Assembly: GCA_035627615.1 (NCBI GenBank)
Contig: DASPLL010000047.1
Coordinates: 62,001-126,000 of the forward strand
Length of the DNA stretch: 64,000 nucleotides
Reading direction: 5' to 3'
DNA from: BRH-c25 sp035627615
Lineage (GTDB): Bacteria > Bacillota > Clostridia > Lutisporales > Lutisporaceae
The notes below the pieces were generated by a model that was not told the DNA's origin, made no database searches, and worked only from the letters and a program-made list of their open reading frames with translations. Both the position numbers and the translations under genes were made by a program. This document shows, piece by piece, positions 1 through 8,186 of the stretch; position 1 is the stretch's first letter, and each line of letters opens with the position of its first letter.

Positions 1-115
1 ATGAGTAGCTCAATTCAATTATATAGTTGTAATCAAGATAAAGTCAATATGGAAATTTTTAATAGCACCATTTTATTGCAGAAAAATTTGATAAATAAAA
101 AATTTTTCAAATTTA

Positions 116-144
116 TTGACAATTAGATTCAAACAGGTTATTCT
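116..144 (+). promoter_or_regulatory. Sigma-A-type promoter of the amino-acid dehydrogenase operon
   Basis: TTGACA at 116-121 and TATTCT at 139-144 are separated by 17 bases, close to the housekeeping consensus. The start codon of the first gene follows 66 bases further on, and nothing else lies between except the palindrome at 158-173. Confidence 0.7.
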
Positions 145-157
145 GAAATAAACACTA

Positions 158-173
158 CTCATCATGTGATGAG
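158..173. promoter_or_regulatory. Palindromic operator candidate
   Basis: CTCATCATGTGATGAG is a perfect inverted repeat (7-bp arms around TG) starting 13 bases after the -10 box, so a bound protein would block transcription at or near its start. The regulator encoded in the same operon (3030-3788) is the obvious candidate. That link is inference. Confidence 0.55.
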
Positions 174-210
174 CAGTAAGAATATCAGGCCACAGAAAGG
201 AGTTGCAGCA

Positions 211-1401
211 ATGCATAGAGTATTTGATGCAGTTGTCATTGGCGGTGGTATCATTGGGCTGTCTTCGGCATATTACCTGTTGAAAAGCGGCAAGAGGGTG
301 CTTCTGATAGAAAAAGAACAATTTGGGGCAGGTGCTTCAGGTGCATGTGACGATATGATACTGTTACAGTCGAAAAAGCCGGGAATTTCCCTGGAGCTCG
401 CGCTGGAAAGCATAGAAATGTACAGAACACTGTCTGAAGAACTGGAAACCGATGTTGAGTTCGAGTCAAGGGGTGGAATGATACTCATTGAGAATGCAGA
501 GCAGCTTGCCGTTATGGAAGAGTTTGCAGAGCAGCAAAGGAAATACGGACTGGATGTAGGCATAATTGACAAGGATGAAGTGATGAAACGGCAGCCCCAT
601 GTAAGAAAGGGTATTATTGCTTCAACATACAGCAATAAGGATTCCCAGGTGAATCCCCTGAAGGTCATGAGGGGATATCTGAGAAAGAGCAGCGGGATGG
701 GCCTGGTTAGCATTAAAGGAGTTGCATTAAAGGAAATAAGTCCTCATAGGGATTTTTGGAGAATAGATTTTGAAAACGGAGAGACCGTTGAAACTGAACG
801 GATTGTTAATGCAGCAGGTGCCTGGGCCCCGCAAATCGGGAAAATGGTTGGTGTAGATATTCCGATCATACCCAAAAAGGGGCAGATCGCTGTGACGGAA
901 CAAATCCCGCCCATAGGGGAGACAAATGTATGGAGTGCGGAATATATCGTTTCCAAATTGAAGCCTGAGATGAACATGAAAAAGAATGACATATACAGCA
1001 GGCTGGGAGTTGGTTTTGCATTTTCACAGACTACAGACGGCAATTACCTTATTGGAAGCACAAGAGAGAATGCAGGCTTTGACAGGGAGACAAACCTGAC
1101 GGCATTGAATATCCTGGTCAAGCAAGCTGTAGTTTTTTTCCCCGTTATGAAAAATGTAAATATAATAAGGAGCTTTGCAGGGCTTCGCCCCGCATCCGAG
1201 GACGGAAAGCCGATAATCGGGGAGGTAGAAAACAGGAAGGGCTTCTACATTGCTTCTGGTCATGAAGGGGATGGAATTGCACTTGCTCCAATAACAGGAA
1301 AGCTGATCAGTGATATGATCGGCGGTACTCATATACCGTACAATATGGAGGAATTGAATATTAGGAGGTTTGGACAGAGAAGCGAGGTGAGTATCGTATA
1401 A
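211..1401 (+). CDS. FAD-dependent amino-acid dehydrogenase, DAO family (catalytic subunit)
   Basis: This 396-residue protein belongs to the glycine/D-amino-acid oxidase (DAO) family. A Rossmann dinucleotide motif GGGIIG sits at residues 11-16, a second FAD-contact region (VNAAGAWAP) is near the middle, and the C-terminal SFAGLRPASEDGKPIIGE and ASGHEGDGIALAP blocks are typical of the family. The start at 211 is chosen because AAAGGAG lies just upstream; an earlier in-frame ATG has no such site. Downstream genes encode a BFD-type [2Fe-2S] protein, a [2Fe-2S] subunit, an NADH-oxidoreductase-like flavoprotein and a 4Fe-4S ferredoxin. That is the subunit set of dye-linked L-proline dehydrogenase and D-hydroxyproline dehydrogenase complexes. 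The substrate is therefore probably proline, hydroxyproline or a related imino acid or opine. It cannot be read from the sequence. Confidence 0.8.
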   Translation: MHRVFDAVVIGGGIIGLSSAYYLLKSGKRVLLIEKEQFGAGASGACDDMILLQSKKPGISLELALESIEMYRTLSEELETDVEFESRGGMILIENAEQLAVMEEFAEQQRKYGLDVGIIDKDEVMKRQPHVRKGIIASTYSNKDSQVNPLKVMRGYLRKSSGMGLVSIKGVALKEISPHRDFWRIDFENGETVETERIVNAAGAWAPQIGKMVGVDIPIIPKKGQIAVTEQIPPIGETNVWSAEYIVSKLKPEMNMKKNDIYSRLGVGFAFSQTTDGNYLIGSTRENAGFDRETNLTALNILVKQAVVFFPVMKNVNIIRSFAGLRPASEDGKPIIGEVENRKGFYIASGHEGDGIALAPITGKLISDMIGGTHIPYNMEELNIRRFGQRSEVSIV

Positions 1402-1438
1402 TGTTCAAAGCTCTAATATAAATAAAGGAGGATTGCAA

Positions 1439-2890
1439 ATGAGCATAGGTTCAATGTTGTGGCTGATTACAATCGTAATGTGTGGTGCGTTCCTTTACAT
1501 TTCATGGAGGGTCAAGGACCAGGCGAACATGAGCTTTTCCAATTATGCTATAGGCGGGAAGAGCTTCCCCATGTATTTGATTTTCTTCACACAGTTCGCA
1601 ACTATTATGGGTGTTGGTAACTTTATCGGTCATGCGGGCAAGGGGTACGCGCAAGGGCTTCCATGGATGGCTTTCGTACTTGGCGAACAGGGGTCAAAAA
1701 TTATTTTCGCATTATTTATTGCAGGATTGGCAGGACGTTTTACTTATAATACATTCCCGGAAATGATTGATGACTTGATTTCAAGGGACAAAGTGACAAG
1801 AGCATTGGCCGGGTTACTGGCGTCAATGATTATGATAGCATGGGTAGGCGGTCAGGGCAAAGCTTTTGGAAACATATTCAATATTGCTACCGGAGCAGAT
1901 CCGGTACCGATCATTCTATTGTTCTCTTTAGTATTTATTGTATATACAACCTTGGGCGGAATATATTCGGTTGTATGGACCGACCTGGCCCAGGGACTCA
2001 TATGCATTGTATTCGGTACGGCATTCTATATTTACGGTTTCAAGCCTGTAAACTGGAGTATGGCTGAGTTGGGGGCAAGGCTTGAGGCAATTGGTAAGGC
2101 AGAGCTCTGGTCCTTTAGTCTCAACAATCCCATTAGTTTGATCACTATGTTTGTAACAGGCTGTGTCGGTATTCTTGTAGCACAGATTTACTGGCAGAGA
2201 TGCTTCTCCGCCAAAGACAGCAAAACAGCCAGAAACGGTATGTTATATAGTGGGATTATAGCAATAGTCATGGTTGCACTGACTGCACTTCTGGGTATGG
2301 TCATACTGACACTTAATCAAGGACTGAAGCCCGACGATGCCATGCCGTGGTTCATGATGAATTATGTTCCGCCATTCGTTACTGCTATGATTTTTGCACT
2401 GATACTGGCTGCAGGTATGTCTTCGGCAGACTCAAACCTTAACTCTGCATCGGTATTGATTGTTAATGACCTTATTAAGCCCTTTAACCCAAATGCCTCA
2501 GACAAACAGCTTGTTAACTATGCAAAGATCCTGACAGTAATTATTGGTATATTTGCAGCAATTGCTGCCATTTACTCAAGTTCGATTCTGGGCTTGTTCT
2601 CAAAAGCATATCAGATGGCAGGGGGCGGCTTGGTGCCACTTTTGATTGTGGGTCTTATGTGGAAAGAGAGAAAAAATGAGGCCTTTGAAATGGGTAAAAA
2701 GAACAGTAAGGTCACACCTTGGGGTGGAAGAGTAGGAATCGTGGTCGGTTCCATACTGACACAGATTGAAGCACTGGGCCCCAACAGGGTACTTATAGCA
2801 CTGGCTATTTCCGCCGTACTTATAGTTGTTGTTTCACTCCTGACTCCGGATAAAAATGTTGATGTAAAGGATGGAAAAATAACTGCTTAA
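1439..2890 (+). CDS. Sodium:solute symporter (SSS family)
   Basis: A 483-residue membrane protein with about 13 hydrophobic segments and the family hallmarks FSNYAIGGKSFP, a glycine-rich first helix region, and AAGMSSADSNLNSASVLIVND in the middle helix, which resembles PutP and related Na+/substrate symporters. AGGAGG ends seven bases before the ATG at 1439; an in-frame TTG six bases earlier is less well placed. It sits 37 bases after the DAO-family dehydrogenase, in the same direction, so it most likely imports that enzyme's substrate (proline-like) with sodium. The exact substrate is inference from context. Confidence 0.85.
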   Translation: MSIGSMLWLITIVMCGAFLYISWRVKDQANMSFSNYAIGGKSFPMYLIFFTQFATIMGVGNFIGHAGKGYAQGLPWMAFVLGEQGSKIIFALFIAGLAGRFTYNTFPEMIDDLISRDKVTRALAGLLASMIMIAWVGGQGKAFGNIFNIATGADPVPIILLFSLVFIVYTTLGGIYSVVWTDLAQGLICIVFGTAFYIYGFKPVNWSMAELGARLEAIGKAELWSFSLNNPISLITMFVTGCVGILVAQIYWQRCFSAKDSKTARNGMLYSGIIAIVMVALTALLGMVILTLNQGLKPDDAMPWFMMNYVPPFVTAMIFALILAAGMSSADSNLNSASVLIVNDLIKPFNPNASDKQLVNYAKILTVIIGIFAAIAAIYSSSILGLFSKAYQMAGGGLVPLLIVGLMWKERKNEAFEMGKKNSKVTPWGGRVGIVVGSILTQIEALGPNRVLIALAISAVLIVVVSLLTPDKNVDVKDGKITA

Positions 2891-3029
2891 GGATTATCAT
2901 GGAATTATTACGGCAAATATGTATACGGAGGGCGCACTGTATATTGCCCGGCAATATGCAACGCGTTCTCATGTATACATTTGAAGCAAAGCAATAAGTA
3001 TAAATGAAAACAGGTGCGGGGGAGAAAGA

Positions 3030-3788
3030 ATGAAACAAACTTTAGACGAAAAGGAAGTCCTTATTCTGGAATGTATAAAGGAATCTGATGAAGCAATTGG
3101 CTCATGGTACCTTGTAGAGAAAATGGAAGAGAAGGATATATTCATCAGCTCTGCTACGATCGGCAGGATACTGACCCATCTGGAGAAATTGGGATATGTT
3201 GAAAAGGAAGGGTCCAAAGGTAGAAATATTACGAATAAAGGAATTGAAGCCCTGGAAAGGACACAAACCATCAACAAAATCAATTTTCACAAGGAAGAGT
3301 TGGAAAAGCTCATCAATACGAAGGTTCTGGAGGATTTCCTAATGGTGCTCCAGGCCAGAAAAGCGATAGAGAGGGAGACGGTAGTGCTTGCGGCACAGAA
3401 TATAACTGAAGCTGAAATAAAAAGGATGGATGAGATCCTGAAGACTCAAGAGGCCAATTATGCTAACAAGCTCAGCATTGCCACAGATGACATTAACTTC
3501 CACAGGGCAATTGCCAAGGCTTCCAGGAATACGGTCCTTGAATCGCTGTACAGTATTATATCGAACTTCGGTCAGCAGTCCAACCTTTTCGAATTTATCC
3601 GTGCGCAGGTCAAGTCGCCGTATAATGTTTCCCACAGGAAGATCTTTGAGGCACTCAGGAAGCATGATGAGGCTGAGGCAGAGAAAGCAATGCTGGAGCA
3701 CATGCAAAACCTTGTAAAGGATGTGACCGCTTACTGGGATATATATAAGGAAGATTCCGAGGAGGAGGTTGGACCTATAAATGAGTGA
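3030..3788 (+). CDS. Winged-helix/FCD ligand-responsive transcriptional regulator
   Basis: 252 residues. The C-terminal half is an FCD ligand-binding domain: an all-helical stretch with DINFHRAI (Asp-x3-His), a later His in the SHRKIFEAL helix and another in MLEHMQNL, the usual metal/ligand set of FadR-type GntR regulators. The N-terminal about 75 residues are not a standard GntR domain. They read as a winged helix of the NrpR/RNase R type (SSATIGRILTHLEKLGYVEKEG). The gene is embedded in the operon, 139 bases after the symporter, and overlaps the next gene by 8 bases. It probably controls the operon through the palindrome at 158-173. The effector is unknown, likely the imported amino acid or a breakdown product. 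Confidence 0.8.
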   Translation: MKQTLDEKEVLILECIKESDEAIGSWYLVEKMEEKDIFISSATIGRILTHLEKLGYVEKEGSKGRNITNKGIEALERTQTINKINFHKEELEKLINTKVLEDFLMVLQARKAIERETVVLAAQNITEAEIKRMDEILKTQEANYANKLSIATDDINFHRAIAKASRNTVLESLYSIISNFGQQSNLFEFIRAQVKSPYNVSHRKIFEALRKHDEAEAEKAMLEHMQNLVKDVTAYWDIYKEDSEEEVGPINE

Positions 3789-4053
3789 TATTATCATATG
3801 CAGGTGTGAAGAAGTAACAAGAAAAGAAATAGAAGCTGCAATTTCTGACGGCGCAACCGGAATGAACGAGGTTAAACGTTGTACAAGAGCAGGTATGGGA
3901 CTGTGCCAGGGACGCACCTGCAGAAAGCAGGTTGAGAAGATCCTATCGGAAAAAACCGGGGTAGCCTTGAAGGATATCAAACCTTCAAATTACCGTCAGC
4001 CTGTCAGACCTGTCAAGATGGAGGTATTGACGGAACTGAAAGAGGAGGAATAG
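3781..4053 (+). CDS. BFD-like [2Fe-2S] protein
   Basis: A 90-residue protein built almost entirely of a bacterioferredoxin-associated ferredoxin (BFD) fold. Cys7 and Cys9 (CRC) and a later CQGRTC (Cys-x4-Cys) provide the four ligands of a [2Fe-2S] cluster. In proline and D-hydroxyproline dehydrogenase complexes this domain is often fused to the NADH-oxidoreductase-like subunit. Here it is free and is probably a small electron-transfer subunit. It overlaps the regulator gene by 8 bases and ends one base before the next start codon, which indicates tight translational coupling. Confidence 0.8.
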   Translation: MSDIIICRCEEVTRKEIEAAISDGATGMNEVKRCTRAGMGLCQGRTCRKQVEKILSEKTGVALKDIKPSNYRQPVRPVKMEVLTELKEEE

Positions 4054-4054
4054 C

Positions 4055-4930
4055 ATGAAAGACTGGGGTAGATTGATCACAGCTATGGTTACACCATTTA
4101 ACAGCCAAATGCAGGTGGATTCTGATATGGCGTCAAAGCTTGCAAAAAAGCTGGTTGACGAAGGGACTACCGCTTTGGTGATATGCGGGACTACAGGAGA
4201 AGTGCCCACTCTTAATGCAGAAGAAAAGGAAAGCTTGTTCAAACTCATTAAGAAGAGTGTTGATGTACCTGTTATTGCTGGGGTCGGAACTAATTCAACC
4301 GCTACAACGGTCGAAAACTGCCAAAGGGCACTTGAGTGCGGAGTGGATGGATTATTGGTGGTCGTACCATATTACAACAAACCGGATCAGGAGTCAATGT
4401 ACCAGCATTTTAAAGCTGTAGCGGAAGCTGTTGATGGAGATATAATTATTTACAATGTACCGGGAAGGACAGGCTGTAATATGCTGCCGGCCACACTGGC
4501 AAGGCTTGCGGAGCTTGAAAACATTGTTGCTGTTAAGGAAGCCAGTGGAAATGTGGTGCAGCTGTCCGAAATGGTCAGGCTTACTCCCGGTAATTTCAAA
4601 GTATATACCGGTGATGATGCATTAACCCTGCCAAGCCTGTCTGTAGGAGGTTACGGCGTAGTAAGTGTCGCATCCCAGGTTGTGGGGCTAATGATGAAAG
4701 ATATGATAGATTCCTACCTTAAGGGTGATGTCAGTAATGCAGCCAGGCTCCATCTTGAAATGCTGGACATATTCGGAAAGCTCTTTTGTACCACAAATCC
4801 GATACCTGTAAAAGCAGCTCTTAATATGATGGGAATAAATGTAGGAGGTTTGCGGCTGCCCCTTGTCAAGGCCAACCCGGGCTTACAGGCAGATATACAG
4901 CGCAGCCTGAGAAAGCTCAAACTGGTATAA
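4055..4930 (+). CDS. DapA-family lyase (dihydrodipicolinate synthase-like)
   Basis: A 291-residue TIM-barrel protein of the NAL/DHDPS superfamily. GTTGEVPTL near residue 45, YNVPGRTG around 134 with the catalytic Tyr and substrate-binding Arg, and the Schiff-base lysine in VAVKEASGN are all present. These match true 4-hydroxy-tetrahydrodipicolinate synthase, but the gene lies inside an amino-acid dehydrogenase operon rather than with lysine genes. Catabolic relatives include the 4-hydroxy-pyrroline-2-carboxylate deaminase of hydroxyproline breakdown, so either a degradative deaminase/lyase or a DHDPS is possible. AGGAGG precedes the ATG by eight bases. Confidence 0.75.
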   Translation: MKDWGRLITAMVTPFNSQMQVDSDMASKLAKKLVDEGTTALVICGTTGEVPTLNAEEKESLFKLIKKSVDVPVIAGVGTNSTATTVENCQRALECGVDGLLVVVPYYNKPDQESMYQHFKAVAEAVDGDIIIYNVPGRTGCNMLPATLARLAELENIVAVKEASGNVVQLSEMVRLTPGNFKVYTGDDALTLPSLSVGGYGVVSVASQVVGLMMKDMIDSYLKGDVSNAARLHLEMLDIFGKLFCTTNPIPVKAALNMMGINVGGLRLPLVKANPGLQADIQRSLRKLKLV

Positions 4931-4945
4931 GTGAGGAGGGACAGC

Positions 4946-5269
4946 ATGGGGAGGATTATAGAGCACCCTATATTGGGTAACCCGGAAGAGAAAAAAAAGG
5001 TAAAGATATGTGTTGATGGTCAGGAGCTATTGGTATATGAAGGCGAGATGATCGCTGCGGCTCTTATTGCCAACGGCATCAATATATTCAGATATACAAA
5101 GCATAGTCACAGCCCAAGAGGAATCTACTGTGGAATAGGAAGGTGTACCGATTGTGTTATGGTAGTGGACGGGATTCCCAATGTGAGGACCTGCATCACC
5201 CCTGTAAAGGATGGCATGGTCATAGAAAGACAGCAGGGTGTAGGGAAATGGGGTGAAAAGGATGAATAA
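4946..5269 (+). CDS. [2Fe-2S] ferredoxin-like dehydrogenase subunit
   Basis: A 107-residue protein with a plant-type ferredoxin fold. The motif CGIGRCTDC (Cys-x4-Cys-x2-Cys) around residue 60 and a fourth Cys in VRTCI form a [2Fe-2S] site. Close relatives are the small subunits of hydrogen cyanide synthase-like, octopine oxidase and D-hydroxyproline dehydrogenase complexes. The start at 4946 fits the AGGAGGG six bases upstream; a GTG at 4931 is in frame but poorly placed. It overlaps the next gene by 8 bases. Confidence 0.8.
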   Translation: MGRIIEHPILGNPEEKKKVKICVDGQELLVYEGEMIAAALIANGINIFRYTKHSHSPRGIYCGIGRCTDCVMVVDGIPNVRTCITPVKDGMVIERQQGVGKWGEKDE

Positions 5270-6362
5270 AGTACCGCTGGCAGTAATTGGTGCGGGGCCT
5301 GCAGGACTGTCCGCAGCTATTGAGGCTGCAAAAGCAGGTGTGAAGGTCCTGGTCCTAGATGAGAATTCAAAGCCGGGAGGACAGCTTTTCAAGCAGATAC
5401 ATAAATTCTTCGGTTCAAGGGAACACAAAGCAGGAACCAGGGGTTTTGATATAGGGACGCTTCTGCTGGAGGAAACCAAACGTCTGGGGATAGATGTACG
5501 GCTTAATACAGAGGTGTGTGGAATAGACAAGGACAAGAACATATGGGTTATAAGGAATGGAAAGGAATCTTCCAAAATTGAGGCAGAGGCTATTGTGCTT
5601 GCTTCCGGTGCAACGGAGAATGCCATAAGCTTTGAAGGCTGGACACTGCCTGGGGTAATGGGGGCAGGCGCTTCGCAGACCATGATAAATGTTCATCGTG
5701 TGCTGCCGGGCAAAAAGGTTGTAATGCTGGGATCGGGGAATGTCGGAGTAATTGTCTCCTATCAGCTTTTGCAGGCAGGCGCCGAGGTCATGGCTATTGT
5801 AGAAGCTGCTCCTACCCTTGGGGGCTATGGGGTCCACACGGCCAAGGTATGCAGGGCAGGTGTGCCTTTCTATACCTCTCACACTATTTCAAAGGTAATT
5901 GGAAAGAACAGCGTTGAAGCTGTGGAGATAGTACAATTGGACAGCAGCTGGCAGCCTGTTCCCGGTACGGAAAAACTGGTGGAAGCGGATACAGTATGCC
6001 TGGCTACAGGATTAACGCCTTTAGTCGAGCTTGCATGGATTGCAGGCTGTGAGTTCTGCTATATTCCTGAACTGGGGGGACACGTACCGATACATGATGC
6101 TTATATGGAGACAACGGTAGACAGGATTTTTATAGCAGGAGATATTTCCGGAGTAGAAGAAGCAAGTACGGCCATGGAAGAGGGACAACTTGCAGGTATC
6201 AATGCAGCTGCGGCCTTAGGATATATAGATGGCGAGGAAAGGAACAGATTATCGGAGCAGGTGTGGAATAAGCTGGATTCATTAAGATGTGGAGTTTTCG
6301 GAGAAAAAAGGAAGCTGGCTAAAGAGCGGATAATAGCAGCGGCAAAGGAGCTGGTAGTATAA
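5262..6362 (+). CDS. FAD/NAD-binding oxidoreductase subunit (HcnB/PDH-alpha-like)
   Basis: 366 residues, a pyridine nucleotide-disulfide oxidoreductase-type flavoprotein. The N-terminal GAGPAG Rossmann motif binds FAD, KPGGQLFKQ follows, and a second GSGNVG motif near residue 160 is suited to NAD(P)H. A C-terminal FIAGDISGVEEASTAM block is the usual FAD-ribityl contact. In related proline and hydroxyproline dehydrogenase complexes this subunit passes electrons between the FAD/Fe-S chain and a nucleotide or dye acceptor. It has no fused BFD domain; that function is supplied by the gene at 3781. It overlaps both neighbours, so the four subunits are probably made together. Confidence 0.8.
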   Translation: MNKVPLAVIGAGPAGLSAAIEAAKAGVKVLVLDENSKPGGQLFKQIHKFFGSREHKAGTRGFDIGTLLLEETKRLGIDVRLNTEVCGIDKDKNIWVIRNGKESSKIEAEAIVLASGATENAISFEGWTLPGVMGAGASQTMINVHRVLPGKKVVMLGSGNVGVIVSYQLLQAGAEVMAIVEAAPTLGGYGVHTAKVCRAGVPFYTSHTISKVIGKNSVEAVEIVQLDSSWQPVPGTEKLVEADTVCLATGLTPLVELAWIAGCEFCYIPELGGHVPIHDAYMETTVDRIFIAGDISGVEEASTAMEEGQLAGINAAAALGYIDGEERNRLSEQVWNKLDSLRCGVFGEKRKLAKERIIAAAKELVV

Positions 6363-6874
6363 TGAAGAACTGTCTGAAAAGGACCGGCTGTCCTTCTATT
6401 GGAGAACTGCAGAATTCACCGGCTTTTCCAAAGCGTGAGGATTACCTGAAAGGCCCTATTGCAGTAATTGAATGTATAGAAGAAATACCTTGCAATCCTT
6501 GTGAAACCTCCTGCCCCAAAGGTGCAATCAGCATAGGCAAACCTATAACCAACCTGCCCCGTATTGACTTTGATAAATGTTCCGGGTGCGGGATCTGTGC
6601 AGCAGCTTGCCCGGGACTAGCGATATATGTTAAGGATTATAGCTACTCTGATGAAGAGGCGCTTATTACCTTCCCCTATGAATATCTTCCTCTTCCTAAG
6701 GTTGGAGATACTGTAACTGCTGCAGGCAGGAGAGGACAGGAAATATGCCGCGGGAAAATTATAAAGGTAACACAGTCAAAAGCAAGTAATAGGACCGCAA
6801 TGATCAGCATGGCATATCCGAAGCAGTTTTTTGATGAGGTAGTGACGATGAAAAGACTGAAGGCAGCAGAGTAA
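6362..6874 (+). CDS. 4Fe-4S ferredoxin subunit
   Basis: A 170-residue protein with CNPCETSCP around residue 45 and CSGCGICAAACP around residue 70, giving one full [4Fe-4S] ligand set and a probable second that uses a Cys just before the first motif. The C-terminal about 90 residues are a beta-rich domain with no metal ligands. It is the last gene of the operon, sharing its start with the stop codon of the preceding flavoprotein, and a stem-loop follows at 6911. It probably carries electrons from the dehydrogenase complex to a ferredoxin or quinone-type acceptor. Confidence 0.8.
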   Translation: MKNCLKRTGCPSIGELQNSPAFPKREDYLKGPIAVIECIEEIPCNPCETSCPKGAISIGKPITNLPRIDFDKCSGCGICAAACPGLAIYVKDYSYSDEEALITFPYEYLPLPKVGDTVTAAGRRGQEICRGKIIKVTQSKASNRTAMISMAYPKQFFDEVVTMKRLKAAE

Positions 6875-6910
6875 TTCCTGTTCTGTTTTTATAAGCTGTA
6901 ATAATATTAT

Positions 6911-6951
6911 AGAAGCGTTTCGGACCGGCAGGTTCGAAGCGCTTCTTTATT
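6911..6951 (+). terminator. Stem-loop terminator of the dehydrogenase operon
   Basis: A 12-bp stem (AGAAGCGTTTCG with CGAAGCGCTTCT, one wobble) around a 12-base loop is followed by a short T-rich tail. It is 37 bases after the ferredoxin stop codon. Confidence 0.6.
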
Positions 6952-7004
6952 ACCGGCAGTAAAAGTGGCATTCCTGAAATACAGTTAATTTTTTTCTCAA
7001 AAGG

Positions 7005-7033
7005 TTTACTTATACAAAAATATGGAATATAAT
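7005..7033 (+). promoter_or_regulatory. Promoter of the AAA+/VWA gene cluster
   Basis: TTTACT at 7005-7010 and a perfect TATAAT at 7028-7033 are 17 bases apart, and the first start codon follows at 7090. Confidence 0.6.
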
Positions 7034-7089
7034 ATAATCGAGAATGTTAAAAAAATATCAATGTGTGTTTTGGTACAGGAGTGAGTTAT

Positions 7090-8166
7090 ATGAAAATCAG
7101 TGAAGCAAAGCAGTGTATAAAGGAATTATACTTGAATACGGAAAGTGTTTCTGCACTGATCAGTGAAAGAGGAGTCGGGAAAACCTCCGCATACCAGCAG
7201 TGTGCGGCTGAATTGGGCATTGATTATATGGGTCTCTATGCAGCGGCTCTGGAGGGGCCTGATTTCATGGGGCTGCCGGATAAGGACAGGGAGAAGGGTA
7301 TTACAAGATATCTGGCTCCTCAGTTTTTACCAACAGTCCAGGCGGTCAGGGAAGGTTTGTTTGCAGAAAAGGGGATTCTGGTATTGGAAGAAATAAACCG
7401 TGTCCCGAGTGACACAACCTCTGTTTTGTATCCCCTGCTGCTGGAGAGGAAAGTAAACGGTCACACAATAGCACCAGGCTGGAGGATAGGGGTTACTATG
7501 AACCCGGATACAATGAACTATTCTGTAAGCTCTCTTGATGATGCCATGCTTGACAGGTTTGTATCCATGGAAATCACCGCCGATCTGGAGGATTACACAG
7601 ATTACTCAATAATGAATCACCCGAATGATGATATTCTGGCTTTTCTACAAGCATGTCCCGACATGCTGCTGGTTGTCAGGAAGGCTGCCGATTCTACTGC
7701 ACTGAGCAAGTCACCGACCCCAAGGGGCTGGACCAAGGTGCAGGAGCTTTTGAATAACTGCAGCTTGAATGAAAGACTTATGAAACAGCTTATAGCGGGT
7801 ATAGTGGGCCCGGAAGCCGCAGCATCCTTCTATGGTTTTTTGAAGAACAGAAGCTTTAAGATTCCGGCAGCGGATAAGATTTTGGAAAACTTCGTAGAAG
7901 TAAAGGCCGATATACAGGAAGTTCTGGAAATGGACAGGCTGGATGTATTGAGTCTTATTATAAAAAAGCTGGTGCTTCAGTTTAGAATGGAAAAAGCACA
8001 TATCGACAACCTGAATGCTTTTGTAAATTGTCTGCCGGAGGAGCTGGGGGTACTTTTCTTTAAGCTGCTGGCCACAAAGCGCTCTGATGAGTTCATGGAT
8101 GTAATACAACAATTCGATGCTTATGAAAAGATCTCTGATAAGATATTTGAAATGCTCAAGCCTTGA
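7090..8166 (+). CDS. MoxR-like AAA+ ATPase
   Basis: A 358-residue AAA+ protein. Walker A is SERGVGKT (residues 25-32), Walker B is GILVLEEINR near residue 100, sensor 1 is GVTMNPDT and an arginine-bearing LDDAMLDRF follows. The SPTPRGWTKVQELL block and a long helical C-terminal region complete the protein. This form is typical of MoxR-type chaperone ATPases that pair with VWA-domain partners to remodel proteins or insert metal cofactors. The start at 7090 fits AGGAG seven bases upstream; a GTG at 7063 lacks a site. The next gene, 20 bases on, encodes the expected VWA partner. The client protein is unknown. Confidence 0.8.
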   Translation: MKISEAKQCIKELYLNTESVSALISERGVGKTSAYQQCAAELGIDYMGLYAAALEGPDFMGLPDKDREKGITRYLAPQFLPTVQAVREGLFAEKGILVLEEINRVPSDTTSVLYPLLLERKVNGHTIAPGWRIGVTMNPDTMNYSVSSLDDAMLDRFVSMEITADLEDYTDYSIMNHPNDDILAFLQACPDMLLVVRKAADSTALSKSPTPRGWTKVQELLNNCSLNERLMKQLIAGIVGPEAAASFYGFLKNRSFKIPAADKILENFVEVKADIQEVLEMDRLDVLSLIIKKLVLQFRMEKAHIDNLNAFVNCLPEELGVLFFKLLATKRSDEFMDVIQQFDAYEKISDKIFEMLKP

Positions 8167-8186
8167 TGAAAGGTAAGTGAATAATT

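Noticed and set aside
4055..4930. Naming the DapA-family gene as lysine-biosynthesis dapA
   Set aside because: The motifs allow it, but the gene sits inside a catabolic dehydrogenase operon, so only the family is stated.
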